The notes below the pieces were generated by a model. The model was given only the letters and a program-made list of their open reading frames with translations. It was not told where the DNA came from and did not search any database. DNA of 64,000 bases from Phlebiopsis flavidoalba (lineage: Eukaryota > Basidiomycota > Agaricomycetes > Polyporales > Phanerochaetaceae): contig JAOCPU010000019.1 of the NCBI GenBank assembly GCA_035772785.1, positions 434,001 to 498,000 on the forward strand, written 5' to 3'. Position 1 is the first letter of the stretch, and each line of letters opens with the position of its first letter. Both the position numbers and the translations under genes were made by a program. This document shows positions 11,809 through 22,102 of this stretch, one piece after another.

Positions 11809-13961
11809 TCATGCTTGTTGTACCTGAAACTTGGTGGCGACGAATGAACACCTCGTCGCCTCATCGCTCTGAATGGTCTCGATCGTATGGCGCTCTGGGT
11901 GACCTGTGCCTTCTGTAAAGACGACCCTCCGTTGCGTGCTCCGATGATACAGGGGCCACTCCGAGGCTGCGCGCGCAAAGTTTGAAGGTGGTTGGGGTTG
12001 CCGGCTCATCCGGACAAACGAGAGCCAATAGGCGAATCAGCTCCTCCGCAAAGGCGTCTTGGGACGGCGTCATCGGAATGAATGTTGTCGTGCCGTTGTG
12101 GTCTGTCTAACATCACTAAGCGACCGTAAGTGTGAAGCCGACGGACACACACAAGTATTTCGCACGTTACCGTCGTGTGTTCCCTTGAACATCATCCAGC
12201 TCTCGGCGGCAGTTCGTGCTCAACAAGTCCGCATCGCTATCCGTAGGGTTCGCAGTGTTGTAGCGGTAAACATAGGTGGGTGGTCCGCTGCACCGACCAA
12301 GCGTCTCCCATTATCTTCCGCGCTGTGCGATGCCGGTGCTGTTAGCTCAAACAAGTGTATAGGCGGGACGACAGCACATACCGCACATCGGAGCTTCCGA
12401 TTCCCCGGTCCCGATTCGGCTTTTGCTGGCTAGCGTTGGCAAAAAAGCTGACAGGAGGATAGATCTCGTTGAATTGTGCAATGTCTGTGTCAGAAAGCAA
12501 GGGGAAGAACGACTTTCAAGGACCCGTCCATGTCTGAGCTGATTGAAAGTGTCTCATTTGAGGTCGACCTGTGAGGCTGCACGTCAGGCCTCGCGATATA
12601 CGTCCATTCAACATCCACTCCCTACTCACTGTTTTCCGCTCCTACCATCAAGCGGACTGGATGAAAATCGTCCGCTCGAATCGATTCGGTGGTTCGTTTA
12701 GGGATGACCTTGGTATCTAGGACAGGTCTCCATATGTTGAACGACACCGTTACTGGAACAAAATGAGGATTCTGCGCTGTTCACGCAATGGTTTCCACTT
12801 ACAAGGAGGCGTCTTGAGCTGGCGCAAGCGCGCTTAAGCTCGCATTACGCAGGCAAAGCCATAGTCTCTTGTATACTGTCAAGTCCGCATCCGGCTTTTG
12901 CAGCGAAAAAGTTAAACAGTGGCTGATAAGAAGAACCTGTCAAAAACATGGGCAAATCTAGACCGCGAGCGCGGGACGTCACTACTTGCTGTTCTGGTGT
13001 AGGTAGCGGCGTTCGATAGACACTTTTGGGCAATCGCACCATGGAATAAGCCCTCTTGCTGGGTGTGTCGACCAAATGAATCTCAATCGAAGAACCACCT
13101 GCACTTTGACCATCAAAAATAGTGACCTGTCCAGGATCGCCACCGGGAAATGCCGCATGGTTCTTCTGTACCCAACTGAGTGCCCTCTGTTTTGGTCTTG
13201 TCTCCCAGCATTCATATCCCCAAGTGTCGGATCGGTAGCGAAGGCGGATGGGCCAGAAATCCAAAAGGAGTCGATGGCGGTAGTACACTGATGACAATGA
13301 TCAACCTCGGGGGAACCTGATGATCCAGTGGTCCGAATGGCCATACTAAGGGTGTTCCCCATGCATGTATCCCGGTTGATGGAAATATTAGCTAGAGAGT
13401 TTGAATACTTAGATGTGTAGCGACGGTATACCTCCACCATGCATGTAGACAAGAACGCGGCACTAGAATAGACATTTGTGAATAATTACACAGCCTAAGA
13501 TTCCGAAAAACTCCGCATTTATCGTTCTTTGTCGCGTTCAGCGGCGCGTACACGTTGACTTGTAGACAGTCTTCGCTACCTGGCCTCCCCAGTGGACGGC
13601 GGCTTCACGAAACGGGGTCATTAAAGTTCACTTTCATAAAAAAGTCCGAGTGAAACATACCCGAACCCCTTGTATGCAAAAAATTGAGGAGCTTTTGAAG
13701 CGTCTAATAATGTGACACGGACGAAGGCCCCGTTGCTTATACGCGAGGTGTTAAGAGCCAGGGGATGGAGTGCCAGCGACCTGCACCTACAGGAGGCTCA
13801 GCGTATGGGAGTCCTAGGAAAGCTACCGTATTTGGGTAACTAAGGTTTTTCCGCGGCGGTATCTTGCATATCCTAAAGATCTACGACGGTGCCGTGCTGC
13901 GACAAAACAGATGAAGGACAAAACGATGACGGGGGTGAGTGAGAATGACAAGCGAACGCAT
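11809..13961 (-). CDS. Type-B carboxylesterase/lipase, predicted secreted
   Basis: Alpha/beta hydrolase of the carboxylesterase type-B family, hydrolysing carboxylic esters. Read on the minus strand: a hydrophobic leader (MRSLVILT, then PVIVLSFICFVAA after a frame break) starting at 13961; FLGLPYAEPPVG; EDCLQVNVYAP (about 13560); the oxyanion-hole HGGG in VLVYMHGGGIP (about 13440); GGDPGQVTIF followed by the nucleophile motif GQSAGGSS (about 13090). Near the C-terminus are YVYRYNTANPT, a VEH followed after a frame break by SWMMFKGTHDG (candidate catalytic His), DAFAEELI, and WPLYHRSTQRRVVF. Stop at 11809-11811. An extra Asp precedes GQSAGG, where most relatives read FGQSAGG or FGESAGG. The start codon is less certain than the rest. 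Confidence 0.86.
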
Positions 13962-15092
13962 TGTGTGGCTAGTGCGAATGCCTTTTGTAGTATTGCTCGA
14001 TGGATGTATCCATAGTCCGTGTGGGAGAATAGCTAGTTTCTTGTGTTTCTTGCGCGGTGTTCTTATGCAAAGCGCTCGGTACGAAGTGTCCAACTAGCAC
14101 ACCATTGGACTTCGCGAATGACACTGCCACGGATGACCGGGTCACAAGATTGAGGATGTCATTCAGGCGGACCGCCGGGGCTTTCGTCTCCTGAACTACA
14201 CACAACACCTTTGAAGACACGACTTACCTTCAACTGTAAGTACGAGAACTGACCACAAGTGCACCATCTATTCCGTTCTGCATGTATCAAAAACTGCACG
14301 TCAGATGATCGCGTCTGGCCATCCTCCTGGAAGCTGGGGTGGGGAGGCTTCTTCTCGGGCCGGCTCGTTCAAACATGCGGAAAATAAATGTAGCGTCTTG
14401 TGATGGGCTGACTTGGTTTTATCTCTGGCTGCATCATGGGCCTTGGTCAAGATGATCATAGTTGGGGGAGGGAGGAAGAGACTGTACATGAACGCGTCAA
14501 ATTCTGGCTGGTCAATGGAATGCGGTTCCCACGGTCTTCCTCACTTCCACCACGACCAATTTTGAACCAATGTCAACCGCGCCTGACTCAGAAAAGGTTA
14601 TTGGTAAAGTTCCTATTCGTCTCCCTTTACTAGCTGCATTGCAATTATCTTCGGGCCTGGTTGTGTTCTCAGACCCCTTATCAAAGCTATGAACTCTGCC
14701 ATTATATTGCTGACGGCGCCTGTGCCCCGACATAAATCGTCCTGGTACACTCTACTGATCTGCTGATACTAGTACATTGGGATTAGAAAGATTGACAGTA
14801 CTTACCCTCCAGTTAATGCAAAATCACCGCCCGAAAATGCTCGCAGCGCGTCCCAGTTACTCCGCGACAGAAGTCCTCCCGCCCGAGTTCTTCTCACACA
14901 TCACAGCATTTGTCAATTATCACAAGGTTAGACAGCCTGCAAATGTCATTAATCAATACTAAACGTTAGTCTGCAGGACGGCCCTTCCCCGGACCTGACG
15001 GTCTTCCATGACCCCCTGGCGCTCTCCTGGGTTTAAAACAGGTTGAAGCTCTCAGGCACGTCCGAGCCCTCCTTGGATCCCAGCCACCCACA
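13962..15092. other. Intergenic stretch without a recognised gene
   Basis: About 1.1 kb between the divergent carboxylesterase and DUF6533 B genes. Short open frames (about 14301-14489 minus, 14436-14633 plus) have no recognisable motif. The left part should hold the carboxylesterase promoter. Confidence 0.35.
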
Positions 15093-15100
15093 CTATATAT
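15093..15100 (+). promoter_or_regulatory. TATA box of DUF6533 B
   Basis: CTATATAT; the TATA begins 61 bases upstream of the ATG at 15155. Confidence 0.6.
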
Positions 15101-15154
15101 GTGGCGCATGTGCTAAGGTATTGGTTTCTCCAAACGATTGGCCACTGGCAATCG

Positions 15155-16895
15155 ATGAATGCAGTAGCATCTCCCGGATTGTCGTATTCGTACATAAATG
15201 CTTGTGAGTTCTGTCAATCGTCAGTTTGGTCAACATATATATTTTGTCTGAAATGGGGCTAGTGGCAATAGGCAAGCGCTCCAGAGGAGCCACTATTGGT
15301 CTCCTCTTCTATGATCATAGTGCGTATCTCGTTCTGGTACAGGAGCTGTCGAAGTTGACAGTTCATTCCCGCCACAGTGCTCAACCTCGACGAGAGGTAA
15401 CGGTTTACCCAGGATACCAAACATCCCCATCTCACGAAGTTATGCTAGATTCAGCTTGTCTGGACGCGAGACAAGAAGCGACCAGCGTTCTGGCTTTATG
15501 TATTCGTGAGTTGAGAGTACTCTAGGTGTAATGCAAGTATTGACCCTCACGCAGAATCGGTTCTTTACCTTTCTATACTACGTCTGGGACTGCAGTATGT
15601 GATCTGTCAGCTTTGATATGTACAAATTCTCATCGATCACTCTGGGTTTGAAGTTCCCTTTACGCCGTCAGGAGAGACCTCATCGAAGGTTAGTTGCGTC
15701 TACTGGAGTGTGGATTCTCGCTGAAACTGCGCTCTCTAGATGTTTGTACTGCACTACGTCTTGTTTAGTTGTGAGCTAAAGCCATTCAACTAGCTGTCTA
15801 ATTTATCTTATGTGCGATAACATTGTGTAAGCGGCTACACTTCCTTGGATACCATCATATTCTAATTTTGACTATTTGCAGAACAAACACTCGCAACATT
15901 AACTGTTCAAAGTACGTTGATGTTTGACCCATCTGAAACGAAACCCTCACGCCCCATGAATGCAGTAATTCTACAGCTCCGAGTATGGGCCATCTTCGTC
16001 TCTTCCCCTGGAGCATTATCTCACTTCTTTCAGATCTATGCCCTCTACGAACGGAACCGCCTCATTCTATTCTTTCTCATAGTCGTGTGCTCTTTGCAGG
16101 TGGCCGCAATGGCTGTTCTCATCGCATTCACTATGAGCCATCTTCAAGGGCACTCATCAATTTCAGCAGACATTGAACGACTCCTGACCTCATCCATTAT
16201 AGGCATCCCAATATTGTCTACCAAACACCGGATGCGCGTATCTTGGCCTCCTACCCGTGTCATCGCTGTTTTGGATACCAGGTCTTGTGTATGAACCGAT
16301 CCTGTTCGCACTCGTCGCTTACAAGGCATGGGGGGGCGAGGGAGATCTGAGCCTAGTATACCTCTCGTGAAGAGGATGGCGCGAGAAAGGTGTGTCCAAC
16401 GCACTACTTGATCAGTTTCAAGCTGATGGAGCTATTTGCAGCTTGATATATTTTTTGTGGCGTAAGTGCATTTTTTTCGTTTATCACTGTTAGACGGCTC
16501 ACAGTCTCCCAGCGTGTATGCCGAGCTTCTGCTGTCGACCATCATTTGGGCAGACCTTCCAATGTACATCAATATAATTAACCGTAGGTTCTTCCCTAAC
16601 AGTATCTTCCATCGAGCTGCGTTACAGTACTCATACGTCGCACAGATGGTCGGCAGCTCTGCCCTCGCTACTAGGCAGCCGCCTCATGCTCGACATGCGC
16701 GAATCTGCTTACAGACGCGGCGACACGAACTCGTATCTGATGGAAACATTCAGTGGTTCAGTCTCGACGTATAAGCCTTGCCGTGGCGGGGCTTCTGAAT
16801 CGACACGTTGGACTCGGGCGCTTTCAGACAATGAACCCGAGTCGACACTCTTTGATTGCTCTTTGCGTGCAGAGGACGATGGAGAGGGTGTTTAG
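15155..16895 (+). CDS. DUF6533-family integral membrane protein B
   Basis: Paralog of the gene at 10069-11758. Exon 1 (15155-about 15201) encodes MNAVASPGLSYSYINA and is spliced to LAIGKRSRGATIGLLFYDH, the DUF6533 core. A later exon reads IQLVWTRDKKRPAFWLYVF (about 15452-15508). A long exon follows with VWAIFVSSPGALSHFFQIYA, LYERNRLILFFLIVV and LIAFTMSHLQG (about 15980-16150). Then come WIPGLVYEPILFALVAYKAW (about 16265-16330), LGSxALA, and MLDMRESAYRRGDTNSYL (from 16686), with stop at 16893-16895. The C-terminal tail is acidic and cytoplasmic-looking. A run of seven G near 16330 appears to hold a frame break. It converges on protease B, 158 bases between stops. Function of the family is unknown. 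Confidence 0.82.
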
Positions 16896-17052
16896 GAGGG
16901 ACTGACTGTCGAAAGTATGGGTATGAAGGTTGCAACATTTACTATCCTCGAAATGGGAGCAGTACATGGGGTTGCCGTGCTATACCTGTAGCACAAATAC
17001 ATACATGAGGAGCCAGACCCGTCGGTTTCACATAGTAGTCCATTAATAATCC

Positions 17053-18820
17053 TCAGTTGGAATTCGCGTTGGTGAAAGGCGTGGTCGCCAACCCCGACGC
17101 GAGAGTTGCCCTTGTCGTACACGGCGTAGAAAAGAAAACGCTCGAGGAAGCTATAGCCATTGACAAAGTCCAGGCCGTAGCCCGACGGGGTGCCGATATT
17201 GCTCACGATGAGGTAGGTCGAGTTGGGGTTACCTCCAATGTTTGCGTTCAGCTAAACGACAGCGTTACCATTATTAATGCAATCGCATCGGGACGCAAAA
17301 ATCTTTTGCTCACCGCACGGGGCCAAGTTTGAGCATTTTTTCGTCAACTCGAACGGTTTTCTGCTCGTCCAATATTAGCGACGGTCCCATAATAAACCGT
17401 CATTATTCGGCACATACCCCGCCGATATCGAAGAAGAGACTTTCGAGCTTTCTCATACTGTTCATCGGTGATAGTAAGCAGTCCCGTCGTCGGGTCCACA
17501 ATAGCACCGGTCATATTTTGGTACGTCGCAAACGCGTCTATCGCCCATCAGCAACGGTGCTACGGCAGGAAGGCGCAGACACCCACCAGAAGCAATGACG
17601 AGAAGAGTGGTCCCCGTGTCCATGATACCTGCCGTGTTGGTGAGAAGGGGGATCTGCTTGTCGCCGTATGTCACAGTTTGGTTGATTCCCACATATCCAC
17701 TAGCAGGTGCCGTCGTAGTGAGCGGGCTATAGGGCACTCATGAGAACTTGTCAATATATAGTGAAAAAGCAGGGACGGACACATAGTGAATATCACCCTC
17801 GAATTTGGACTGGTCGACGCCACCGAAGGTGAGCTGACCGTTGGGCTCGGAGCCGTTGGAGGGCGGCTGGAAGCCGATGCCGATCTCGTACTTGTCGAGG
17901 AGCCCCAGCGACCACGCATTATCCATAACGGTTGGTATTGGGCTTCCAGACTTGGTGGTGCCTATAGCACACTTGTTAGTCCGGCCATCGTGCATGCGGC
18001 GCGGTAGAATGCTGACCCTCAGTGAGGTTTGTGGGACCGAGGCTGAGATGATGAGTCAATTTTCAACACACTTTCACGACAATCAACTCACCCGAGGATA
18101 CCGTCGACACCCTCAAAGCCACCGAGGGCGAACTGGGCGACGCCGATTGTTTGCTGTGTGATGGACAACTCGCCGAGGCCAACAGTGTCATTATACTCCA
18201 GACCTAGCGCCACGTCTTAATGCCATGCCAAATAACGCCGCGTAGAAACATACCCGCAAACAGCCCGGATCCGTACTCGATGAGCTGATGGAAAGTCAGA
18301 ACGCGTAAGTAAAGAATAGCCTACGGCGACTGACCATGACGTTCGAAGTATTGACGGATGTACTCGTGGGCACATAGGGATTTGCAGAGTTCGCACCGAC
18401 CCACGTATTGGAACTCCCGGTGTCGACGATGAGATTGACTAGAGCGTATCGTCAGCAGCGTCCGCGTAAGGGGCGGGGGAGGTCTGACATGTCTGTGGCG
18501 GACTACCGACCGAGACCTGCAACAACTGTCAGAACACACATTCATCGCGATTTCTTAGAGCTCGTACCTCAGCAGTATAAATGACCGCGCTGTTAGTCAC
18601 AGGCACAGGGTTGACGCCTTCGCCGCCCTTCGGGCCATTCACAACTACTTTTTGGAGAGCCTTCGCCCTAGCCTGGTCCACCTGAGCGATTTGGATTGCA
18701 GATGTGGCATTGAGCCGTCGCGCGAGCGGTACGGTCAACGGTCCCTTGCGCGGGACCGTCAGGGGTGACGCAGCGGCAAGTAGGCCAAAAGCGAGAAACA
18801 AGAGTCGCTCGAGGATACAT
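17053..18820 (-). CDS. Secreted A1-family aspartic protease B, polyporopepsin-like
   Basis: Second pepsin-type protease, paralogous to the gene at 4074-5950. Minus-strand motifs in order: leader ending LLAAASPL, pro-segment with VPLARRLNAT, VDTGSSNTWVGA (first catalytic Asp, about 18400), GFEGVDGILG (about 18090-18120), SLGLLDKYEIGIGF, GQLTFGGVDQSKFEGDIHYV, GINQTVTYGDKQIP, AGIMDTGTTLLVIASG (second Asp, about 17590-17640), GYGLDFVNGYSFLERF and FYAVYDKGNSRVGV, then ATTPFTNANSN and stop at 17053-17055. I place the start at 18820: the ATG at 18876 lies only about 10 bases from the TATA box, whereas 18820 is 71 bases away. That start needs one T removed from a T-run near 18790 to join the leader frame. 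Confidence 0.9.
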
Positions 18821-18882
18821 GATGTGGCTTGAGGCGTTGAGCCTGTGTGAAGGCTTGAGAGATGTCCGTAGCGCATTTGTCG

Positions 18883-18892
18883 TATTTTATAG
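18883..18892 (-). promoter_or_regulatory. TATA box of aspartic protease B
   Basis: CTATAAAATA on the minus strand, with its first T 71 bases upstream of the ATG at 18820. This decides the start codon against the upstream ATG at 18876. Confidence 0.65.
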
Positions 18893-19841
18893 CACGCTGA
18901 ATGACCGCGGCGGTGAATATTCGTGTGTACTGAAGCACGTAAAGCGGGCTTGGGCTCGCTTCAGAGCAGCAACGACATACCATAGTGGAGCTGCGAAATT
19001 TAGGGTAGTCTTGCCAACGCCCAGTGAGCGTCGGCCCCTGCAAAACAGAAGAGGGGAAGCGCATCTCGTTGGAGAGTCCAAGTATGTCCTGGGGAATATC
19101 CGCTCCCGGCCCACCCGTGCAACGTTCAGCCCCGCCACAAGCTGCGCGCGCAAAAGTCAAAAACAGAATCAAGAAGATGCGACAATTATCCACAAGTGTT
19201 AGCGGAAGGGGGCCCCGCACGTACCGTTCCGTGGCAATTTAGGGATCTTGAGCTGCTTCTCAAGACATCACACGACGGAGAGCTCATTGATGAGTGCTAC
19301 TGCCGCCGGTGCGAAGACTCCGGGAGGCGGACTTGACCTGGATGGTGAGGCAGGTGTGAGCTTCGAAGAGTGCGACATGGGGTGGAGTATCGTTTCTCCG
19401 AGGGAACAAGACTTGCGAATTCTCCGAGGACATACTTCAGCGAGCGTTGTCACATGGTCGGCGCTAGGGATCGTCAATGCGTTGAGTTGTTTGAAATGAC
19501 AATTCCCAGGTCAGCGCTCATAATAATATTCGAGGAGGTTACAGCACGCTGACACCACCCTTATAATATCCCGCCCTCGCGCGCATCACACGCGCGCAGG
19601 GCTGCCGAACGAATAGGTACGCAATGTGTGGCATACGATGGAGCAAAAAGGCTACGAGATACAGCACTAGTAATACAGTATGTGAGGGCAGGGGTATGGC
19701 AGGAGTTGGGTCTACAGGCAATGGATCACAAGCGTTCACTGTCCGGTATCAAAGGCAAGGTATACGCCACAAACAGTGCTTTTTCTTCCAGGGTATAAAA
19801 ACCGCTTCTATCTTTCTCATCTTCTGAGTGACGAACTAGCT
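18893..19841. other. Intergenic stretch without a recognised gene
   Basis: About 950 bases. Open frames of 60-150 codons exist on both strands (about 18765-19220, 19248-19499) but none shows a recognisable motif. A TATAAAAA on the plus strand at about 19795 has no plus-strand gene behind it. Confidence 0.35.
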
Positions 19842-22102
19842 TCACTCAGCGTGTGGCGCCCGACTCGCAACAAACGGCCCCTCGAGCGGGAGCACCCCTA
19901 CGCTCGTCCACGCGCGCCACGTCCCTACACAAAATGTGGTGCCGCCAACGATGTATCCGCGAAATATGGATACACCGAGGTCCGGGCGCGTGCGCGGCAC
20001 ACGCACGAGGGCGAGCAGCCCATCCCACCGACGCACGCGCCCGTAGAACCGAAACGGGTGCCATGCCTGTCCGTGCTTCGGCAGCGACTGCGCCCGCTTT
20101 CAGCATTCGCATTCGTGCAGAGGGAAAAAAGAGCGTACGTACCTCGCCGGTGACGATGATATCCTGCACCCCGTCGCACGGGGCCGCGCCTTGCCGCAGC
20201 TCGTCCGCCAGCAGCGCGTCCGCCCCGACACGCCGAGCGCGTTCTCCACCGCATCCCGCGCGTCCGCGACCTCGTCTGCACCCGACGCGAGCGCGGGCAG
20301 CGTCGTGTCGAGGTGCTCCATGCGGCTCGCGAGCTCTCTGTGTTCGACCTCGCGGCGCGCCATGCACGATGCGCACACCTGCGCGTCGTGTTCACGCGTC
20401 GCGCCTGTGTATGTGTTGTAGTGGTGGCGTGTACCGTTGGGCACAACGCGACGACCCTGGCCGCGTTCCTTTGTGGGAGGTCCTCAAAGGTGGTGTTGTC
20501 GGGGAACCACCCGTTTGCGATGCCATCGTCGAACATGGGACGTGCAGGCTTGCCGCCGTGCACGACGGGTGTATTTGGGGCGATACAGTGGTGCTCGCGC
20601 AGGCGGAACGCGACGGGGAGCGTGGCCATCTGTGGGCGGGTAGCGACGAAGGGCATGGACTTGACCATCTCAAAATATTCGGTCGGGCCCCGGTAGCTGT
20701 GATGCCTTGTCAGCACTTCGCCGGGGGAGAACCATCATCTACACACCAGAGAGCGGCCCATCCACTGGCCCCGCGATCGAGCCCAGTTCGTATACGACTC
20801 CCTTCTCCCTTGGGTCCACGCGCGCGGGCTGTAGCAAAAGCACATACGGTTCCAGTCGATATCACACGTCGCGCCGCCAGCAGACGTCAACGCAGACGAC
20901 CACGTTAGGTCCCGTCTCCCGGTGGCGGTTCCTCTGCACTGAGCTTCTCAATCCAGCCCAGGGCTGCGGGGCGCGGGTAGAGCAGCTTTGTGTTCGTTGC
21001 AAAGATGCGCATGTCCTACTTGCGTCGGCACGGCTCTAACGCGCCTGCGCGATCGCCGCCGCGCGGTCCTCGATCAGGTTTGTCGGAATCTGGAAGCCGA
21101 AGGATTCGAGGCGCGAAAAAGTAGACGAGCTTCGCGTACTGCGACGCGCAGACGGCGGGTGGATGCACAGCGGCTGGCCAAAGTGCCGGTGCTCGGTCAG
21201 CGCCGCAGAGCCGTTGCGGTACGGCGGGTAGAAGCCATGTGGGGTACGGTGGGGTGTATGCATGTTGGAAGTCGCGTGGGACGGGGAGGAGCACGAAGTG
21301 GTTATCGGGCGTGTGGAAGGGGGCATACCGAACGGGGTTGAACGACGAACGGGCGAACGCGCTCCATCATCTCGCGCCGTGCATCTACCGGCCTCGCTTT
21401 GGAGCATTTCTACAGTGTGATGTGAGTGCGGGAACATGAAGCAACGTTGGCAGAGCGGTAGAAAAGAGCCAGGGCCTGTTCGGGACAGCGACGATCAGGG
21501 TGGTGGAGAACGGCGGGACGTACCGCAGTCAGTAGTATGCCACACCAGAAAGAGCGCGAGGGCATTCGCGGTGCTCTCCGCGAGGCCAGCCGTGGCTCTC
21601 TTCGCAGTGGGCCATCATCTGCTCGCGGGACGTACTGCTCCGCGTATGTGTGCAGGCCGGCTTTCTCGACTTGCGCACTGTTCCGACCCGTCGTCTTCCA
21701 TGAGCATAAAGAAGGCAGCCCAGAGCGTGTCGACGCGTGGACTGGAAGTCGCGGGCCTTGATGCGTACCAGGGCAGAGCAGTATGTGCGTAGCTGCTCCG
21801 AAAGATTCTTGCTGAAACCATCACCTCGTCTCCGAAGCGTCTACGCACAGCGATAGTGTCGAACATGATCCGAAACAGCCGAGCGTAGAGATAGTTGTTG
21901 CGTCGGAATGAGAGCTGGTTGTTCAAAAGGCCGGCAGGTTTTTTGCAGGAGAGCGAATGAGGTTGTGGGGGAGTCCGGGCCCGTCGTCGAAGGCGACGGC
22001 CAGGGCAATGTCCTCAAGGATGCACAGCGGTAGACGAAGGATAGACGGCATCGCGTTAGAAGGCGGGGGAACGCATGCGGGGGATGCTGTAAGGGATGGC
22101 AT
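19842..22102 (-). CDS. F-box-like family protein of Agaricomycetes
   Basis: Likely an F-box-type substrate adaptor or related protein. Start at 22102 (in-frame alternative at 22051) gives MPSILRLPLCILEDIALAVA, which resembles the LPLELLExIA core of fungal F-boxes. Later blocks read RRNNYLYARLFRIMFDTIAV and RRFGDEVMVS (about 21810-21900), RVDTLWAAFFMLMEDDG (about 21690), YAKLVYFFASR (about 21130), LLYPRPAALGWIEKL (about 20950), FDDGIANGWFP (about 20520), the Cys pair CASCMARREVE (about 20360), CDGVQDIIVTGE (about 20160), and the C-terminal module FRFYGRVRRWDGLLAL plus IFRGYIVGGT (about 19950-20050). Stop at 19842-19844. I recall this architecture from polypore genomes, often labelled F-box domain-containing; this is from memory. 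Several frame breaks and introns are present. Confidence 0.7.

Noticed and set aside
12660..12710. CGAATCGATTCG-like stretch as a tRNA T-arm
   Set aside because: No acceptor stem, anticodon arm or B-box partner at the correct distance; it lies within the carboxylesterase gene.
18529..18876. ATG at 18876 as the start of aspartic protease B
   Set aside because: It lies about 10 bases downstream of the TATA box, too close for a transcript to include it, and gives a 20-residue prefix with no signal-peptide character. The ATG at 18820 fits the local spacing.
18759..19220. 153-codon minus-strand frame as an extended N-terminus of protease B
   Set aside because: It is not in frame with the protease leader and lies upstream of the TATA box.
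19785..19830. Plus-strand TATAAAAA followed by pyrimidine-rich sequence, as a promoter
   Set aside because: No plus-strand gene follows; the region behind it is the 3' end of the minus-strand F-box-like gene. An antisense transcript is possible but unsupported.
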